From Prinia subflava (taxonomy: Eukaryota > Chordata > Aves > Passeriformes > Cisticolidae): DNA of 64,000 nucleotides. The notes under the pieces were generated by a model. That model did no database searches, had not been told where the DNA came from, and was given only the letters and a program-made list of their open reading frames with translations. The stretch spans positions 47,500,767 to 47,564,766 of the forward strand of contig NC_086251.1 of NCBI RefSeq assembly GCF_021018805.1. Reading direction: 5' to 3'. A program made the translations under genes and the position numbers. Shown in pieces: positions 50,901-63,476 of this stretch (its first letter is position 1; each line of letters opens with the position of its first letter).

Positions 50901-52676
50901 GAAAATTTTCAAACTGCGAGAAGAGTCAAACCATACAAGTCTGTATGGTGGTAGGTTGTGAGCCCCAAGTCATTCTACATGCCAAGTCATAGACATCTTT
51001 TACCCACCCACAAAGATCAAAACTCATTAAAGGAATTTTTCAATAACTGAAACTTTAGCCCTACATGTCCAACTTTAGATGCTAAAAACATTAATTTTCC
51101 TCCTGCCCAGTCTTATGGAACCAAATGTTTTTACCAGCAAAAATGACCACTCACAGCAAAACTGCTTGGCACTTGCAGGAACAACTGTGTTTTGATAGCA
51201 TCTAAGCTCCATGAGATTCACACATTGTGCTTTTGCCTAAACGTGGAGATTGATCTAAGTGTTCTTGGAGACTGCCAAGTAAGCAAGCTTGTGATATTGT
51301 CACATGTTGATGTTACACGACAGGCAGTGATTTGACATACACACACCTCACCCTACTGCCAAGCACACGGGAAACGTGGTCTCGAGCCCTAACTCTGCCT
51401 GAGAAAGAGGAGGGCTCATTTCTTCCACCTCCCAGGAAAGAATCTCAGTTGCAAACTCCCGGTGTTTGGGGAGGGCTCCCTATAATTTTTCAAAGACTAC
51501 CTTAGATTATCAGCTGAGGTCTGCTTTGTTGATGTCTGAATTATAATTGCCATCTCATAACATGAATGATGCAATAACCTGTTCCAGATGGCTCAGGCCA
51601 GAAGCTCAAAAGCACAGGCCTACATGTATTTTCCTTTCCTAGCCAAACATAACACAAGCTAGCATTAACAGTGAAAATTAACATACTGTGTAACTGTAAA
51701 GACTTCAGTAGTGCTAATTAAAAGGTACTGGGAATGTAGGGTCCCTGAGATGCTGTGGTGTGTTGATCTGCAGCTCACAGTACAATTTTTAGGAAGGAGA
51801 AAATGTAACAGTTCCTGTTGTTCTGCCATCTCTTGGGGCTCAGCTGCCTCAGTGTGGTACAGTTCTCACCTGCAGGAGCTATCCATGCAAAACAGAGCCA
51901 ATACAGCACCCCTTCCTTTCTCCTGGACAGGGATGTCACCTGTCTGTCTGAGGAATGTTCCTTTGGGCAGAGCACACTGCTGATATCATTGCTTCCAAAT
52001 AGCAGCATGCTGAGCCCCACTGCAGTGTTGTACCGGGTGGTCTCACAGAGCCCAAGCACATGGAATAAACACTTGAAGTCCTTGGTTTACTCTAACTCTA
52101 CATCTTTGTCCTGGTTTCACCTGGGGTTAAACCACACAACCCCATAGCTGTACTCTTTACAGGTCTGTGGTCACTCTGATTCCAGTTTCTAACAGCCAAC
52201 GTCTTTTAGGATAGAAATTACCAGTGGAAAGCCCAGGCATTACTGGATCCATTCTGAAATGCAACAACAAGGACTACTATCTGTCTCCACTTTATTGCTT
52301 TGACAAGATGTTACTTGTCCCTTTAGATAAGGAGTATTAGGATGTAGCAGGTATATACCAAAACCCAAACAGTTTAAAACAGCCTAGACTGTAAGACACA
52401 ACCATTTCAGGAATATTCCCTTTAGTGAGATCAGGTTTGATGTTTACAATCATCTGTTTTGCTGTAGTACTTTCTAGGACAGTCTAAGAAGATGCCTGAG
52501 GCAAAAAAGAGTAATATTCTTGGAAAAATCCTTCAGTATTTTTCAGGGGTTTTTTAACCCAATAAAAATAAGGTAAACAAGCAAACTAAACTATTACTGG
52601 AACTTTCTCAGGAAAACACCAGATCCTTTAACAGCATTTTTAGTGTATGTGACAACTTTCAGCAGAGAGTAATAAT

Positions 52677-52704
52677 TAGTAGTAGTAGTAGTAGTAGTAG
52701 TAGT
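52677..52704. repeat. (TAG)n microsatellite
   Basis: Nine perfect trinucleotide units. Confidence 0.97.
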
Positions 52705-55514
52705 TTGCAACAGCCTGCAACATTCTTCTTGAGTTTTCAATCCTTAGATAACTGATGCTTGTAGTTTTAAAATACTTTCCTGGAAAAAATGTATGGAACA
52801 TCATCCTGTACCTAAAGACAAAAGATGTACTTGAGAACTCCCATCTCCCCCTTGGTTGCTTGGAGTATCCAAGAATAAGGTGCCCCAGCACACTGCTCAT
52901 ATTTTACTTCTTTTTCTGTTGAGTCCTCAGCATAACTCTGGTAACTGCAGTTCACTTTTTGCCTGAAACTAGACAGATATTTTAGTTTATTTTTGTTTAT
53001 TTTATAAGACTGACATGTACATAAACTGGGCTGTAGCCTTCTCTGCATTTTTGTCAAATGGTCTAGACAATGTGGTTAAAAACAATGCTCTTTAATCTTG
53101 TGACAAAATGTTGACCAGCCCCTCTTAAAAGCAAGCATAAATTCTTTATGGCCTGTTTCAGCTAATAATGACCTTCCATAAATAAAGACCTAAAACTCTT
53201 AATACTTCTGGACCAAGACTAAAGTCTATTTCACTGTTGGAGCAAGCCAACATCCAGTCTTCACAAGTGCCTGGGATACATAACCATTGGGCTCCAATTA
53301 TGACCAGACAGTTAAAAGTATGTACTAAAACCTTCCTTAGAAATATTCAGGACTGATTTATTTTATGCTAAAATGCCTCAAGACTGCTGTGTGTTTCGCA
53401 GTTTCCCAAGCCCCACACTGGGCACATCCAGCACAGCAGGATCAGGTGGCACCTTAGAGCATCTGACCGGAGACAGCGGTTCACCTTTACTGGTTAACCT
53501 GGCATCTTTCCCTGGCTGCTGGGCATCAGTGCCAGTAAAACATCAGCTTCACCTCTGCTTCCTCAGCTCCCAGGTACTTTAATTTCACCACATGGAACTT
53601 ATATTTCATGTGGGTTTTGGTATTTGGGGTTGGTTTATTTGTTTCTTTTTTTTTCCCCCCAGATGCAGTTGGGCATCCTCTCTCCTTTTTATTCTGCTTT
53701 GGCAAGTCACTTTGTTTTCATCCAAAGCAAAAGATCAGCCACTGTAGCATTGAGCATATTCTGTGTTTTCCATTAAAACACTTCAGGTTCTGAATAAACC
53801 CAAACAAGTCTGTGGAAATGCCATCTCTCAACAGGGGTGTTTGAATGTTCACAAGTATGTTCACTATTTTTGTAAGGGCACCTGCCAGAACCCTGGTGAT
53901 GAATCCAGAGTAGAAAATATTTGACATCAAGTCTCTCTTCCAGAGCTTCTCCCAAGTGGTGGAAAACATTCCCTTTTTAAACATGCTTCACTCTCATAGA
54001 TGAATGAATACAATATAAGCAAAGTCTTCTGGCTTCTTTTTCCAGTAAGATGCTTAGCACATTTTTGGGTCTTTTTCTTAAGATTTTTGGGGTTATATGT
54101 TAGTCAAATATAGGAGTGGAAGAAAGTTTCCCTATAAGAAGAGAAATAATTTTGACTGTTTTGTACTTTCTCAGCTGCTTTCCTAACCCAGGAAGACATT
54201 TATAAACTTGTCTTCGATTTAAGAACTACTACGCTTAATTTACTTATTCCCACAGCAGGAATTAGACCACTTCACAAATTACCTGTTTACTTTTGTAAAC
54301 CCACATGTTCCATTCATAAGAACTGGCTGTGGAACTGGGTGATAAACATGATGTGTGTTGTCTGTTTGCTTTCAGACTAATTTTTCACTGCTCTGCAGCA
54401 ACAAATGCTGCTGTAAGGTAGCAATTTAGCGTGATGAATGTAGAAATTCCACTGAGCGGGGATGTACTCCCATTTCCTAGCTGTGCTATATGTGCTGCAG
54501 AGCTTACAAAGTCTTGCAGCAGTTTCTAACACAGAGTGTTTTGTATTATATATATATTTTTAAATCTGCTGGCCTTTGCTTAGAGTTGTAGTGGTTGCCA
54601 CAGCAGAAGGAGCTGAGCAGTACCAGAAGTTCCCTGTTCAGAAGCAGCCTGGCCATGCCCAGGGCTCCCATCCATTCAGGAATTGTGGGGTACCAGAACT
54701 CAAGCAGCGACGTGAAAAGTCAGTGGAACCGGACCCATCTTCCAACAGTGGCACTTGTACTGTGAACAGAGTCCACAGCCAGAGCCTGATAAATCAATCA
54801 GTCCCCGTTTTGTCCACAGTTCCATAACAAAATTCAAGAAGTTGGAAGTTGTGCCAGATAAAGAAAATAGAAAGGAACAAAAACTCTTGACAGGTTAAAT
54901 GTGAAAAACAGAAAGTCAGGCCAAGAAGATTTGAGAAACAAATCATAAGAAGCATGAAAGCTAATAATAAATTCTTTTTCAGACACACCAAGAGTAGGAA
55001 AACTGCCAAACAGTCTGCAAAGCCAACAGATGAACAAGGTATAAAAATAGTGCTTAGAAAAGATAAAATCCCTGTAGAAGGTAAAGGGTTTCTTCTTCAT
55101 CTCCATTTGCTAGAGAAACTTCAGGAGACTGCCATAGTGGAATAAAAACAAACAAAAAAAATAAGTAAAACCAAACAATTTTAGCTTGGGAGGATATGTC
55201 TAAATTGAAATGCCAGCAGGAGAGGTTGTAGAACAAATGAAGAAAATAAAGAAAAACCATTCATCAGAACTCAACATCTAGAAATTAAGTGTTAACTGAA
55301 TTAAATATGACCATTTTCAACAGCTGAACTGTGTATCTGAAGTACAATCTCTCACAAAATTGCCTTGGTGCTAGAAGAAGAGAAAGTACTGAATACGATC
55401 CTGTATTTCACAGAAACAGATTAATAAATACAAATACATAATAAAAATACAAATTAATAAAATACAGAACAGTAAACCCAAAATATCTGGAAATCGGTAG
55501 CCCAGCACAGGAGA

Positions 55515-55730
55515 CAGTGAAATTCAGGAAGAATTTCATCATGGAAAGGGTTGTTAAGCATTGGAATGAACTGCCCAGGCAGATGGTGGAGTCGCCATCC
55601 CTGGAGGTGTTCAAGAAATGACTGGATGTGCCACTTAGTGCCACAGTCTAGTTGATGTGGTGATGATCCATCAAAGGTTGGACTCGATGGTCTTAAGGGT
55701 CTTTTCCAACCTTAATGATTCTGTGATATT
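55515..55730 (+). mobile_element. CR1 LINE 3' end
   Basis: AAGAATTTCATCATGGAAAG, GGAATGAACTGCCCAGGCAG, CCCTGGAGGTGTTCAAGAAA, GGTTGGACTCGATGGTCTTA and TTCCAACCTTAATGATTCTG are standard CR1 3' landmarks, ending in the ATTCTGTG octamer. Confidence 0.93.
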
Positions 55731-56859
55731 TTAGGCATAGAGTTTCTTGGAGATTATCCTTAAGAACTACATATCTCAGAAAAATAGCTCTGGTCCATGG
55801 TATAGAGGTTTATTTTTGCATTTACTCTAGCTTTGAGCAATTGAACCAGCTCTAGCCAATTCCATTTGAGTTTCTACTGAAAATCTTTCCTTTGATGAAC
55901 TAGATTGCCTAGTCCCATTTGGCCAGGGCAGTGAAGGCTCCAGGTTGCCAGCAAAGCATCAGGCTATTTAAGTACCTGTACAAGGCAGCTGGAACCACTG
56001 ACTCAGTTCAGGAGGAGAACATCAGAGCCAGAGTGCAGCAGGCTCCCTGAATCTCCAGCCCTGCCTACTTGGCAGGTTCTGAGAAGATGCTGTTCTGTTC
56101 AGAGTCCAGTAAGGACAGAGGTACCACCTGCAGCCCCTCTGTCTGCAGTGGCACTCTGCAGGTCCTTCATCCAGGCACTCTGCAGACAATGAGCTATTCA
56201 GTCTGCACTTGGGGCCAGACAGATCTGGCAATCCTAGTTATGACTCATTCATTTTCTTTAGAATCCTGTAGTCCTCAAATTTTTGTAGTTTCATAAGCCT
56301 TCTCTAAGTTAGCTGGAAACTGTTACATCTGTTACTGCTCCTATTGTCAAAAATAAGGTAGTGTTCTGTTTGCCTTCATTATTATTGGCACCCACCACTT
56401 CAGCGAAGAGCGAAGAGCAGTCTAAATATTTTCCAAATCTATTTCCAGAAAAAGTTTCAGTCTTAATTACTATGTTTCAATGCTCTGGTCTACCATTCAA
56501 ACCACTTTCTTTACTATAACTTTATTCCTGCTACTATTTATTGTTGTATCCATGGTATGGCATGTAAACCAAAACATATAGGTGAACCAGTATCAACTAG
56601 GTAATTTGCTGTAGTTCTGAAAATACCCCTTTATTACAAACAAAAGCATCACTCAAATACTTTAATATAACAATAAAGAAAAGTACTGTAGGAGATAAGC
56701 AAGCAGTTTTACATAAAGGTTAATTTTACCATCTGGGATTGGCTTTCTCCACGACTAGCTGAAACCTGAATCCCTTATTTCCTTTCCTCTATGCAGCTTC
56801 TTGGATATCTGCACCCAAATAGGGTCTAGAATCACTCTGATTATCTCTATTCTCCTGAG

Positions 56860-57125
56860 AAAGTGACCATATCACTCTCTACAACTACCTGAAAGGAAGC
56901 TGTAGCCAGGTGGGAGTCAGTCTCTTCTTCCAGGCAACAGATGAAAGGAGAACAGCCTCAAGCCACCCCCAGGAAGGCTCAGGTTGGACATCCAGAGCCA
57001 TTTCTTCATGGGAAAGGTTGTCATGCAATGACACTGTGCCATGGTCTAGCTGACAAGGTATGTTTGGTTAAAGCTTGGACTCAATGATCTCAGAAGTCTT
57101 CTCCAACCTAATGGATTCTGTGAAA
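56860..57125 (+). mobile_element. CR1 LINE 3' end with internal deletion
   Basis: CTCTACAACTACCTGAAAGG and TGTAGCCAGGTGGGAGTCAG, then CAGGCAACAGATGAAAGGAG and, after a deletion of the GAACTGCCCAGG part, CTTGGACTCAATGATCTCAG and CTCCAACCTAATGGATTCTG. Confidence 0.9.
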
Positions 57126-57696
57126 TAATGTTTGCAGCTTACATCTCTTATACTTGCTCCCATTTAGGAACTAATATTCTTATCCAACTTCTTATCCCTG
57201 ATTTACTCAAAACTGCTACTACCTCTTACTATTGCTCTATTTACATCCAGTTGCCACTTTGTTGCTTTGGCTAAATATATTTTTCTTGGTAATACTACAC
57301 TAACTGTTCAGGAAACTCATGGATTCAGGCTACCTAAGCTGTACAAATGAGGATAGCTTTGTTTAGTTCTAAAAATCCAGCTGTCTCCGCCAAACTCAAT
57401 ATGGGCTTCTGGCTTTCTCTGCAGCCTCGAAAAGGTCAAAATCATTTTGAAAACCTTAGAATAGCCTTAGCTCCCTGCTCCCTAATTTACAAAAAGCTAG
57501 ATTTGAATCATTGTAACTCTTGGGCTTTCTGTTCTCAGAGGGTTGTGTTTAACAGTGCTGCTTATTCTAGGCAGTCAGGAGATGGCACTGGTCAGTTTTT
57601 ACTAACTCAAAATCAACCATCTGACATGGCCCACCTTGTAGGAGAGCCTTGGCAGAAAGCTGCCAAACGATAAAATATGCACTACTTGGAGAGGTG

Positions 57697-57758
57697 CATT
57701 AGATACAAAGTGCTGTACTATAATGGACATTAGATACAAGTGGCTGTGCTATAGTGCT
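57697..57758. repeat. 31-bp tandem duplication
   Basis: Two copies of CATTAGATACAA..GCTGTRCTATARTG in direct tandem (57697-57727 and 57728-57758) with a few differences. Confidence 0.9.
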
Positions 57759-58360
57759 GGCTAATAGCTTCTATTTCATACCTGACATGAAATAAATAGT
57801 TTCTAGTTGCCTCAAATCTGTAAAACCTCCCTGGTCTGTACTCCCACATCTGATCATGCTGCAATTCAATCCACCTTGCATGGCCATCTGGAAGTTCACT
57901 GGGGGGAAATGCAGGCAGCATCTGATGTCAAAAATGAAAACTTTGGGGCTAACCACACAGTACTGCCAAGACTCCCTTTACCTTTGTGATCCTGGCTGAT
58001 ACTCAAACAGTATCCAGGCAGCTCTCTGAAGAGTTAGATGTTCTTTACACTAAGGGAGATAGAACATTCCAGATTAGAACATTCAACTCACTCACTTTGT
58101 TAATAAACACAAAAAAAAAGGTGTAAGTAAACCTTTGTTTTTCTGTTTAAAATTTGTTTTTTGTTTTTAAATTTGTTTTTCTGATACCACTGCTCTGTAG
58201 TCTGTCACTGTTTGTTGCCACATGTCACACGGCTTCTAAACTCTCTTCTATCAATAACTGGTAAAACCCTCTAAATAGTTGACTAACTCAAATATATTTT
58301 TTTTCACTTTTCCTACAGACTATAGATTGAAAGAGAATAGGGTTTGATTAGATATTAAAA

Positions 58361-58566
58361 GTAAATTCTTGACTGTGAGGGTGGTGAGACATGGGAACAG
58401 GCTGCCCAGAGAAGCTGTGGGTGCCTCTGCTGAAGTGTTCAAGGCCAGGCTGGATGGGGCTTTGAACAACCCGGTCTAGTGAAAGGTGTCCCTGCCTATG
58501 ACAGGGGAATTGGAACTGGATGATCTTGGAAGTCTCTTCCAAGCCAGGCCATTTCATGATCCTATG
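58361..58566 (+). mobile_element. CR1 LINE 3' end
   Basis: CATGGGAACAGGCTGCCCAG, GAAGTGTTCAAGGCCAGGCT, GGATGGGGCTTTGAACAACC, ACTGGATGATCTTGGAAGTC and the terminal CATGATCCTATG match a CR1 subfamily different from the 55.5-kb copy. Confidence 0.93.
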
Positions 58567-59889
58567 AAAATACCAAAAACCCAGTATATCAACACAAGCA
58601 ATAAGAAGACATGAATTAACTGCAAAGCTTTCATGAGGTATGTGATAATGTGAAACACTTACAAGGCAAGCATCTTCCATTTTGCCTCTTCTGCTTCAGA
58701 AGAAGCCATCGGTCACTCCTAGTCCAGATTGCCTGCCTTACTGATAACTACTTATGCAAAATGGTCAATAATGAAAAAAAGAAACAATAATAAAATGCAG
58801 GGGATTGGCACTTGGTAAAAACCCCAAACAGTTATTTCTATACTGGTCACTATAACGTGTGAAATTATATTGCTGTGACTAGCTGGTGTAATGCAGGAAG
58901 TTTAAGAAAAAAAACCCAAAACCAACAAAAAACTCCCCAACATTCCTCCCCCAAAATTCCCCATAAACTCCCAAACCCCACACCATGCATTCCTTTACAG
59001 TGGCAATTAGAAAGATCAACCAGTTACTTCCTTCCCTTTGCACGGAATGCAAGATAAGCAAAGAATACTAAAAAAATTAGTCTAAAGAGAAGAATGGAAA
59101 ACTCTAACCTTTATTCCCCCTCCCCCTTTCATCAAGCTTGCAAAATGAATCTGTTACTAGAATTCTGTTACCTTTCCACTAAACATAACTGACAGCTTGT
59201 TAGATCAAAACTAGGAGAACCAGACACCTTTTTTTCCTTGCAAAAGCCACAGAAAATGATTATGTTAAATGAAAGGATGAAAAATTTCAACTGCTCCACC
59301 TTGTTCATAAACATCAGTGTTTTTTTTCCTCATGCTGCTGTGTGAAAGACCCACACAATTAACGGGACAGACTACATGAGTCATATATGTACATGTGGGA
59401 AACTGGCAAGGCAACTATATATGGAACAATTATCAAGAACAAAGTAAACACAGAAGAAAAATTGGAGGAAAAAATATATCTACTATTTGTTCAATGAAAA
59501 CAGCTTAAATGTTTGTAATGTTCTGTGAAACATTCCAAGAAGGAAGAAAGAAACAAAGCAATGAAGTTATTCTACACTTTTCTGTACAAAAGTACTACCT
59601 GGAACACAGAGTCCAGCTGATTTCTAACAAACCTTCAAACCTCAACAGTGTAGCTGTGGAATGAGCCTCAGAACAGAAACCCCTAAGCCATGAGGATTTT
59701 CTCCAGAGTTCAGCAGAGCTCACCTCCTAGGACTTAAGCCTTTTGTATCTCTGCTGTAGATGATTTTCTTCTCCACCAAGGAACTTAATGAGGAACTCTA
59801 AAGTTCTTCAGTACCTCTGCTTGGTATTAGGTCTTCCTCTTCAAACTCATAGCTTTGTGTATAAATGGAACTGATTTACAGCATGCAGA

Positions 59890-61777
59890 AATAAATGGTC
59901 TCACTATGTTTTCTTTATTGGCATTTAGAAAGCTTCCTAGAAGAGAAATGTGTACATATTAAGTTCTCTGCAGTTAAAGAAGAAAACAATGCATTAAAAA
60001 AAGTTAGGAACTGCTCAGTTAGTATCTTCAGAGAATACTGAGCAGCATGACTCCATTTGTAATTCACAACATGTAAGTCACATAATTTTTTAAAACTAAA
60101 CATTTCCTTCTGCTTTGGCTTACCAAAAGGCAATTTTATTCCGAAGCAACTATATATCATTAAACAGACATTACTACAAGACCAACAGAGATTGCACAGA
60201 AGCCATCTGATTTCACTTCTCTTTATAATTACTATAGAGAAAAAAAAAGGTAGCTCCAGTCCAGTTTAAATGAAGACGTAAATTTGAAGTACCTAACTGC
60301 AATATTCTCAGCTGAGGTAATTTGAGATTCTCATTACATTTATTACATAACACAAAATTTACTCTGGTAAATATGTGGCTGCTATCTTTTCAGAAATCAA
60401 ACTGCCAAACTGTCCATAATGGGGTAAAAAATTTAAAATCAAAATCCGATATGGTAGGTCAATCCAGTAATGAATTTGCCAAGTCTTCCATGAAACATTA
60501 CTATCCTGGAGAAAAGGGTTTCAAACAGCTCTTAAGGAAAGTACAGCAATTACAAAAACCTTTGCTAGGTTTCAGGCAATAAAAAAAATTCACTATTTGA
60601 CCTCTATATAAATAAATGCAAAAATTTCTTGCATTATTTTGGTTGATTCTGTACAAGTTAAGTAATTAATTTTATTTAAATATAACTCTTACAACAGTTT
60701 CATCTAGGACCTTAATGAAAACGAAGAGGGTTGACAGTTCTAATATAGAACTTCCACAACAGTTACCTTAACACTGACTTAACAAGGTGAGGCATATAAA
60801 AAGACTCAGAAATTACACATTTTAAATGGAAGATGTTTATCTCAGATTCACTATGATGATGACTCTTACTCTTTAATATGCAACTTCATTCTTTACCTGC
60901 TAAACAAAGTGTACAAGTTATCACAGCAAAATTTACAGAATAATTGACTTTGGCCTTGGTTGTACAAAGACCTATTTACACATTTGAGATATGCAAGCAC
61001 CTTCCTCCCTTTTAATTCTATACATGTGTTCAAGCTTTAAGTCTACATTTGGATCTACAAGATGCAAGATAAAAAAATCTCTCAAATATACAACTTGGAC
61101 CATTAGAGCACAGTGTCTTTATATATGCAAATGTATCATTTGCTAAATTACCCGCTCTTCACATGGATGTGAAGCCTCACTTCCACAGTTAACTCCTTGG
61201 TGCTGATGGGTTTGACTGCTGAAAACAGCTGCTAGTCTAGGGGGGGTATATCAATTCACTGTGCAAAGAGATCAACGTGCCTCAAATTGCCCCCAAATGC
61301 AATTGAACTTGTAAATAAGTGATATGTGTCCAAAAGTACATTAAATAAACACCATTAATTGGGTGTTTTATGTATTTTTTTTAGTTCTGGTTATTGAAGG
61401 TAGATGGTAGATCATTTTGATGGAAAAAAAGATCTCAACACCAAAGAGTTAATGCTCTCTATGCATATCTGAAACAACCCAGTATACCTAAGGTTTAAAA
61501 ATCCTTTAATTTGTCTTGCGACAATCTAGCAACAAGACAGATTTTTTTCTCAGTTAAATATTTAACCCACACCCAAAATGAATGTCTGCTATACAGAAGG
61601 CAATTATTCATGTCACCATTAGAATTTCTGAAGCACTGATAAGTACAAGAAAAGCAAGGTACAATTGCAATCAAATACATGTCTTTTTACAGAAGGCCTC
61701 ATTGTGGTAAACTATATACAACATAGTGTTCTCATTTTCCTTAAAGTGCTTCCATCATCATACTAATCCAAGATTGT
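59890..61777 (-). other. TRIP11: TRIP11 3' UTR (extent inferred)
   Basis: This is AT-rich, repeat-free sequence after the TRIP11 stop. Minus-strand AATAAA hexamers occur near 60672 and 59910. The latter is followed by T-rich and TG-containing sequence, so it is the preferred but uncertain 3' end. The whole stretch shows no interspersed repeat, unlike the region below 58.6 kb, which fits untranslated transcript. Without transcript data the end could be nearer or farther. Confidence 0.35.
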
Positions 61778-61986
61778 CTATTGTTTTAGCAGGTCTTTTA
61801 AGACAGCACCAGCACTGGCATCAGGGGACACTGGCAGTGGTGTAAAAGTAGGCAATGCATCAGAAATAGGTTTCATAAGCAGATGTCCAGAACTATTAGC
61901 TGGTGTTATGAGAGGCACTGCTGCAGACCGAGGTGCTAAAAATGGATTTGCATCTGGTCTTCTACCCATTCCTGCGACTGGAGAAT
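61778..61986 (-). CDS. TRIP11: TRIP11 (GMAP-210) last coding exon
   Basis: TRIP11 is a long coiled-coil protein of the cis-Golgi that tethers vesicles and supports IFT20 and glycosylation traffic. This 209-nt exon follows acceptor cgttccag, completes an Asp codon, and encodes [20 protein letters not shown], then [20 protein letters not shown], a short run, and [18 protein letters not shown], with TAG at 61780-61778. It forms the non-coiled C-terminal tail. The identification rests on my recognition of the [13 protein letters not shown] and VLKDLLKQ segments and on synteny: TRIP11 is the upstream neighbour of FBLN5 on the same strand in human. Confidence 0.88.
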
Positions 61987-63328
61987 CTGGAACGTAAAAA
62001 AACCCAAACCAACAATGAAAACACTTTGTTAAAAAGCACTCCTAAATCTATTCCTAATTTTCAGCATTTGTTCAGAGAGACGTTCTAAAATTGCCTATTA
62101 CTTCTGCAAGATATAAGTCCTTGAAAATCTCCTTGCTATGGAATGTAGACACCCTCAAAGACTTTTATCGTCTCTCACAGAACCATAGAATCGTTTAGGT
62201 TGGAAAAGACTTAAAATCAAGGCTAGTGTTAACCCAGCAATGCCAAGGCCACTACCAAAATTCTGTAACAGCTCAAGCTACCAAAAAAAAGTGCACATCT
62301 GCCAGGCAACATGAACACCCTTTGCAGTTCAGTTCACCTCTGCAATGCCAGACATGAAGTATCTGTCACGCTGACTCCAGCACTGTGCAGAGGTGTAAGG
62401 GCCCTGGCACAGGCACTACAATGCAGAGCACAGGAAGGTTTCCCAACACATGGCACAGCTTCCCCAGGGTCAGCCCCAAGAAAACCCCATAAATAAACAG
62501 CACTTTGTAACATCCAACTACTTTAGATGAACTGAAAGAGGGGTTTTTAGCATCTCTGTCTCTGTACATACATATAAATATGTAGGGGTTTGGTGTTTGG
62601 GGTTTTTTGTTTTTATTTTCTTTTGAGTTTACAGCTAAGTTTCAAACCAAACAAGCTTCTGCAAACTATCAGGCCTATATTAAGGTGAAGTCTTAAACAC
62701 ATATAAAAAAATTAAGAACAAATTGGACCAGCTGAATTGAAGGTTTGAATCTTAAATTACTTAAGACAAAAGTAAATTAATTTAACATGCATAATATAAG
62801 CCAAACTGTTCTCTGTCTTAGAAAAATCAAAGTCAACACTCCTGCACAGCTTACAGAAATTTCATACCTGGCCATACACTTAACTGACTTTATTTTGGTC
62901 CTCACTGAGCAAGCAGGTTCTACACACCAGAGAGACACTGCAAAGTTGTATTACTTGCATTCTTCACTCCAACACAAGCTGATCAACAGGGATGCTGAAA
63001 ATCAGGACTGGGTTCACTACTACACCATACAAAGTTGTCTACACAGCAACTGTTTGGCTCTAACGGGTGCTGTTAAATCTTCCCATATTAAAGGGAGTTT
63101 GGCCCCTCTAATCTTCTGTATTGAGGATTTAGAAAGTGAGGTATAGATGCAGTTGGAAGGAGAGGTAGGAGAAAGATTGAAAAAAACAAAAAAATGACAA
63201 AATAAGACATGGCTGGGGAGAAGAAATCATGTTCATAATTTACAAGTGAGAAAGCACAGAATCATTAAAATCCTCTTGAAAATTCCACCCTTAGTTATTT
63301 ATGTTCTTTGTAAAGATTTGAATATTAC
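61987..63328 (-). other. last TRIP11 intron
   Basis: 1342 bases with GT-AG borders. It contains one antisense CR1 tail; the rest is AT-rich and unremarkable. Confidence 0.85.
62176..62262 (-). mobile_element. CR1 LINE 3' end, short
   Basis: ACAGAACCATAGAATCGTTT followed by AGGTTGGAAAAGACTTAAAA and GCAATGCCAAGGCCACTACC is the antisense of a CR1 3' tail. Confidence 0.88.
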
Positions 63329-63476
63329 CTTGCATTTGACTGTTGGGTGGACTACTGCTAGTTTTACCAGTTCCTGCTGGTCCTAAAGGTTTCATGTGAT
63401 GAACAGAGAGCTTCGGTGGAGGAAGGCTTGGGCAAGATTCAGTTTCAAGGAATTTCACAAACAGTTCTGAAAAAGA
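63329..63476 (-). CDS. TRIP11: TRIP11 penultimate coding exon
   Basis: The 148-nt exon runs from acceptor cttacag to donor gtaatat. It encodes [20 protein letters not shown], then [20 protein letters not shown] and SSPPNSQMQ, plus one base that joins the next exon to give Asp. Phases agree exactly with the last exon. The change from a helical start to a Pro/Ser-rich stretch fits the end of the coiled coil and its GRAB region and the start of the disordered tail. All earlier exons lie beyond the window. Confidence 0.85.

Larger units (their letters stand above)
47950..59889. other. FBLN5-TRIP11 intergenic region
   Basis: No exon was found here. The recognisable contents are three CR1 fragments (55515-55730, 56860-57125, 58361-58566), a (TAG)n microsatellite (52677-52704), a 31-bp tandem duplication (57697-57758) and a possible LTR-terminus remnant (52105-52140). 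The stretches 48000-52100, 52710-55500 and 58570-59890 show nothing identifiable. The part nearest FBLN5 should contain its promoter. Confidence 0.6.
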
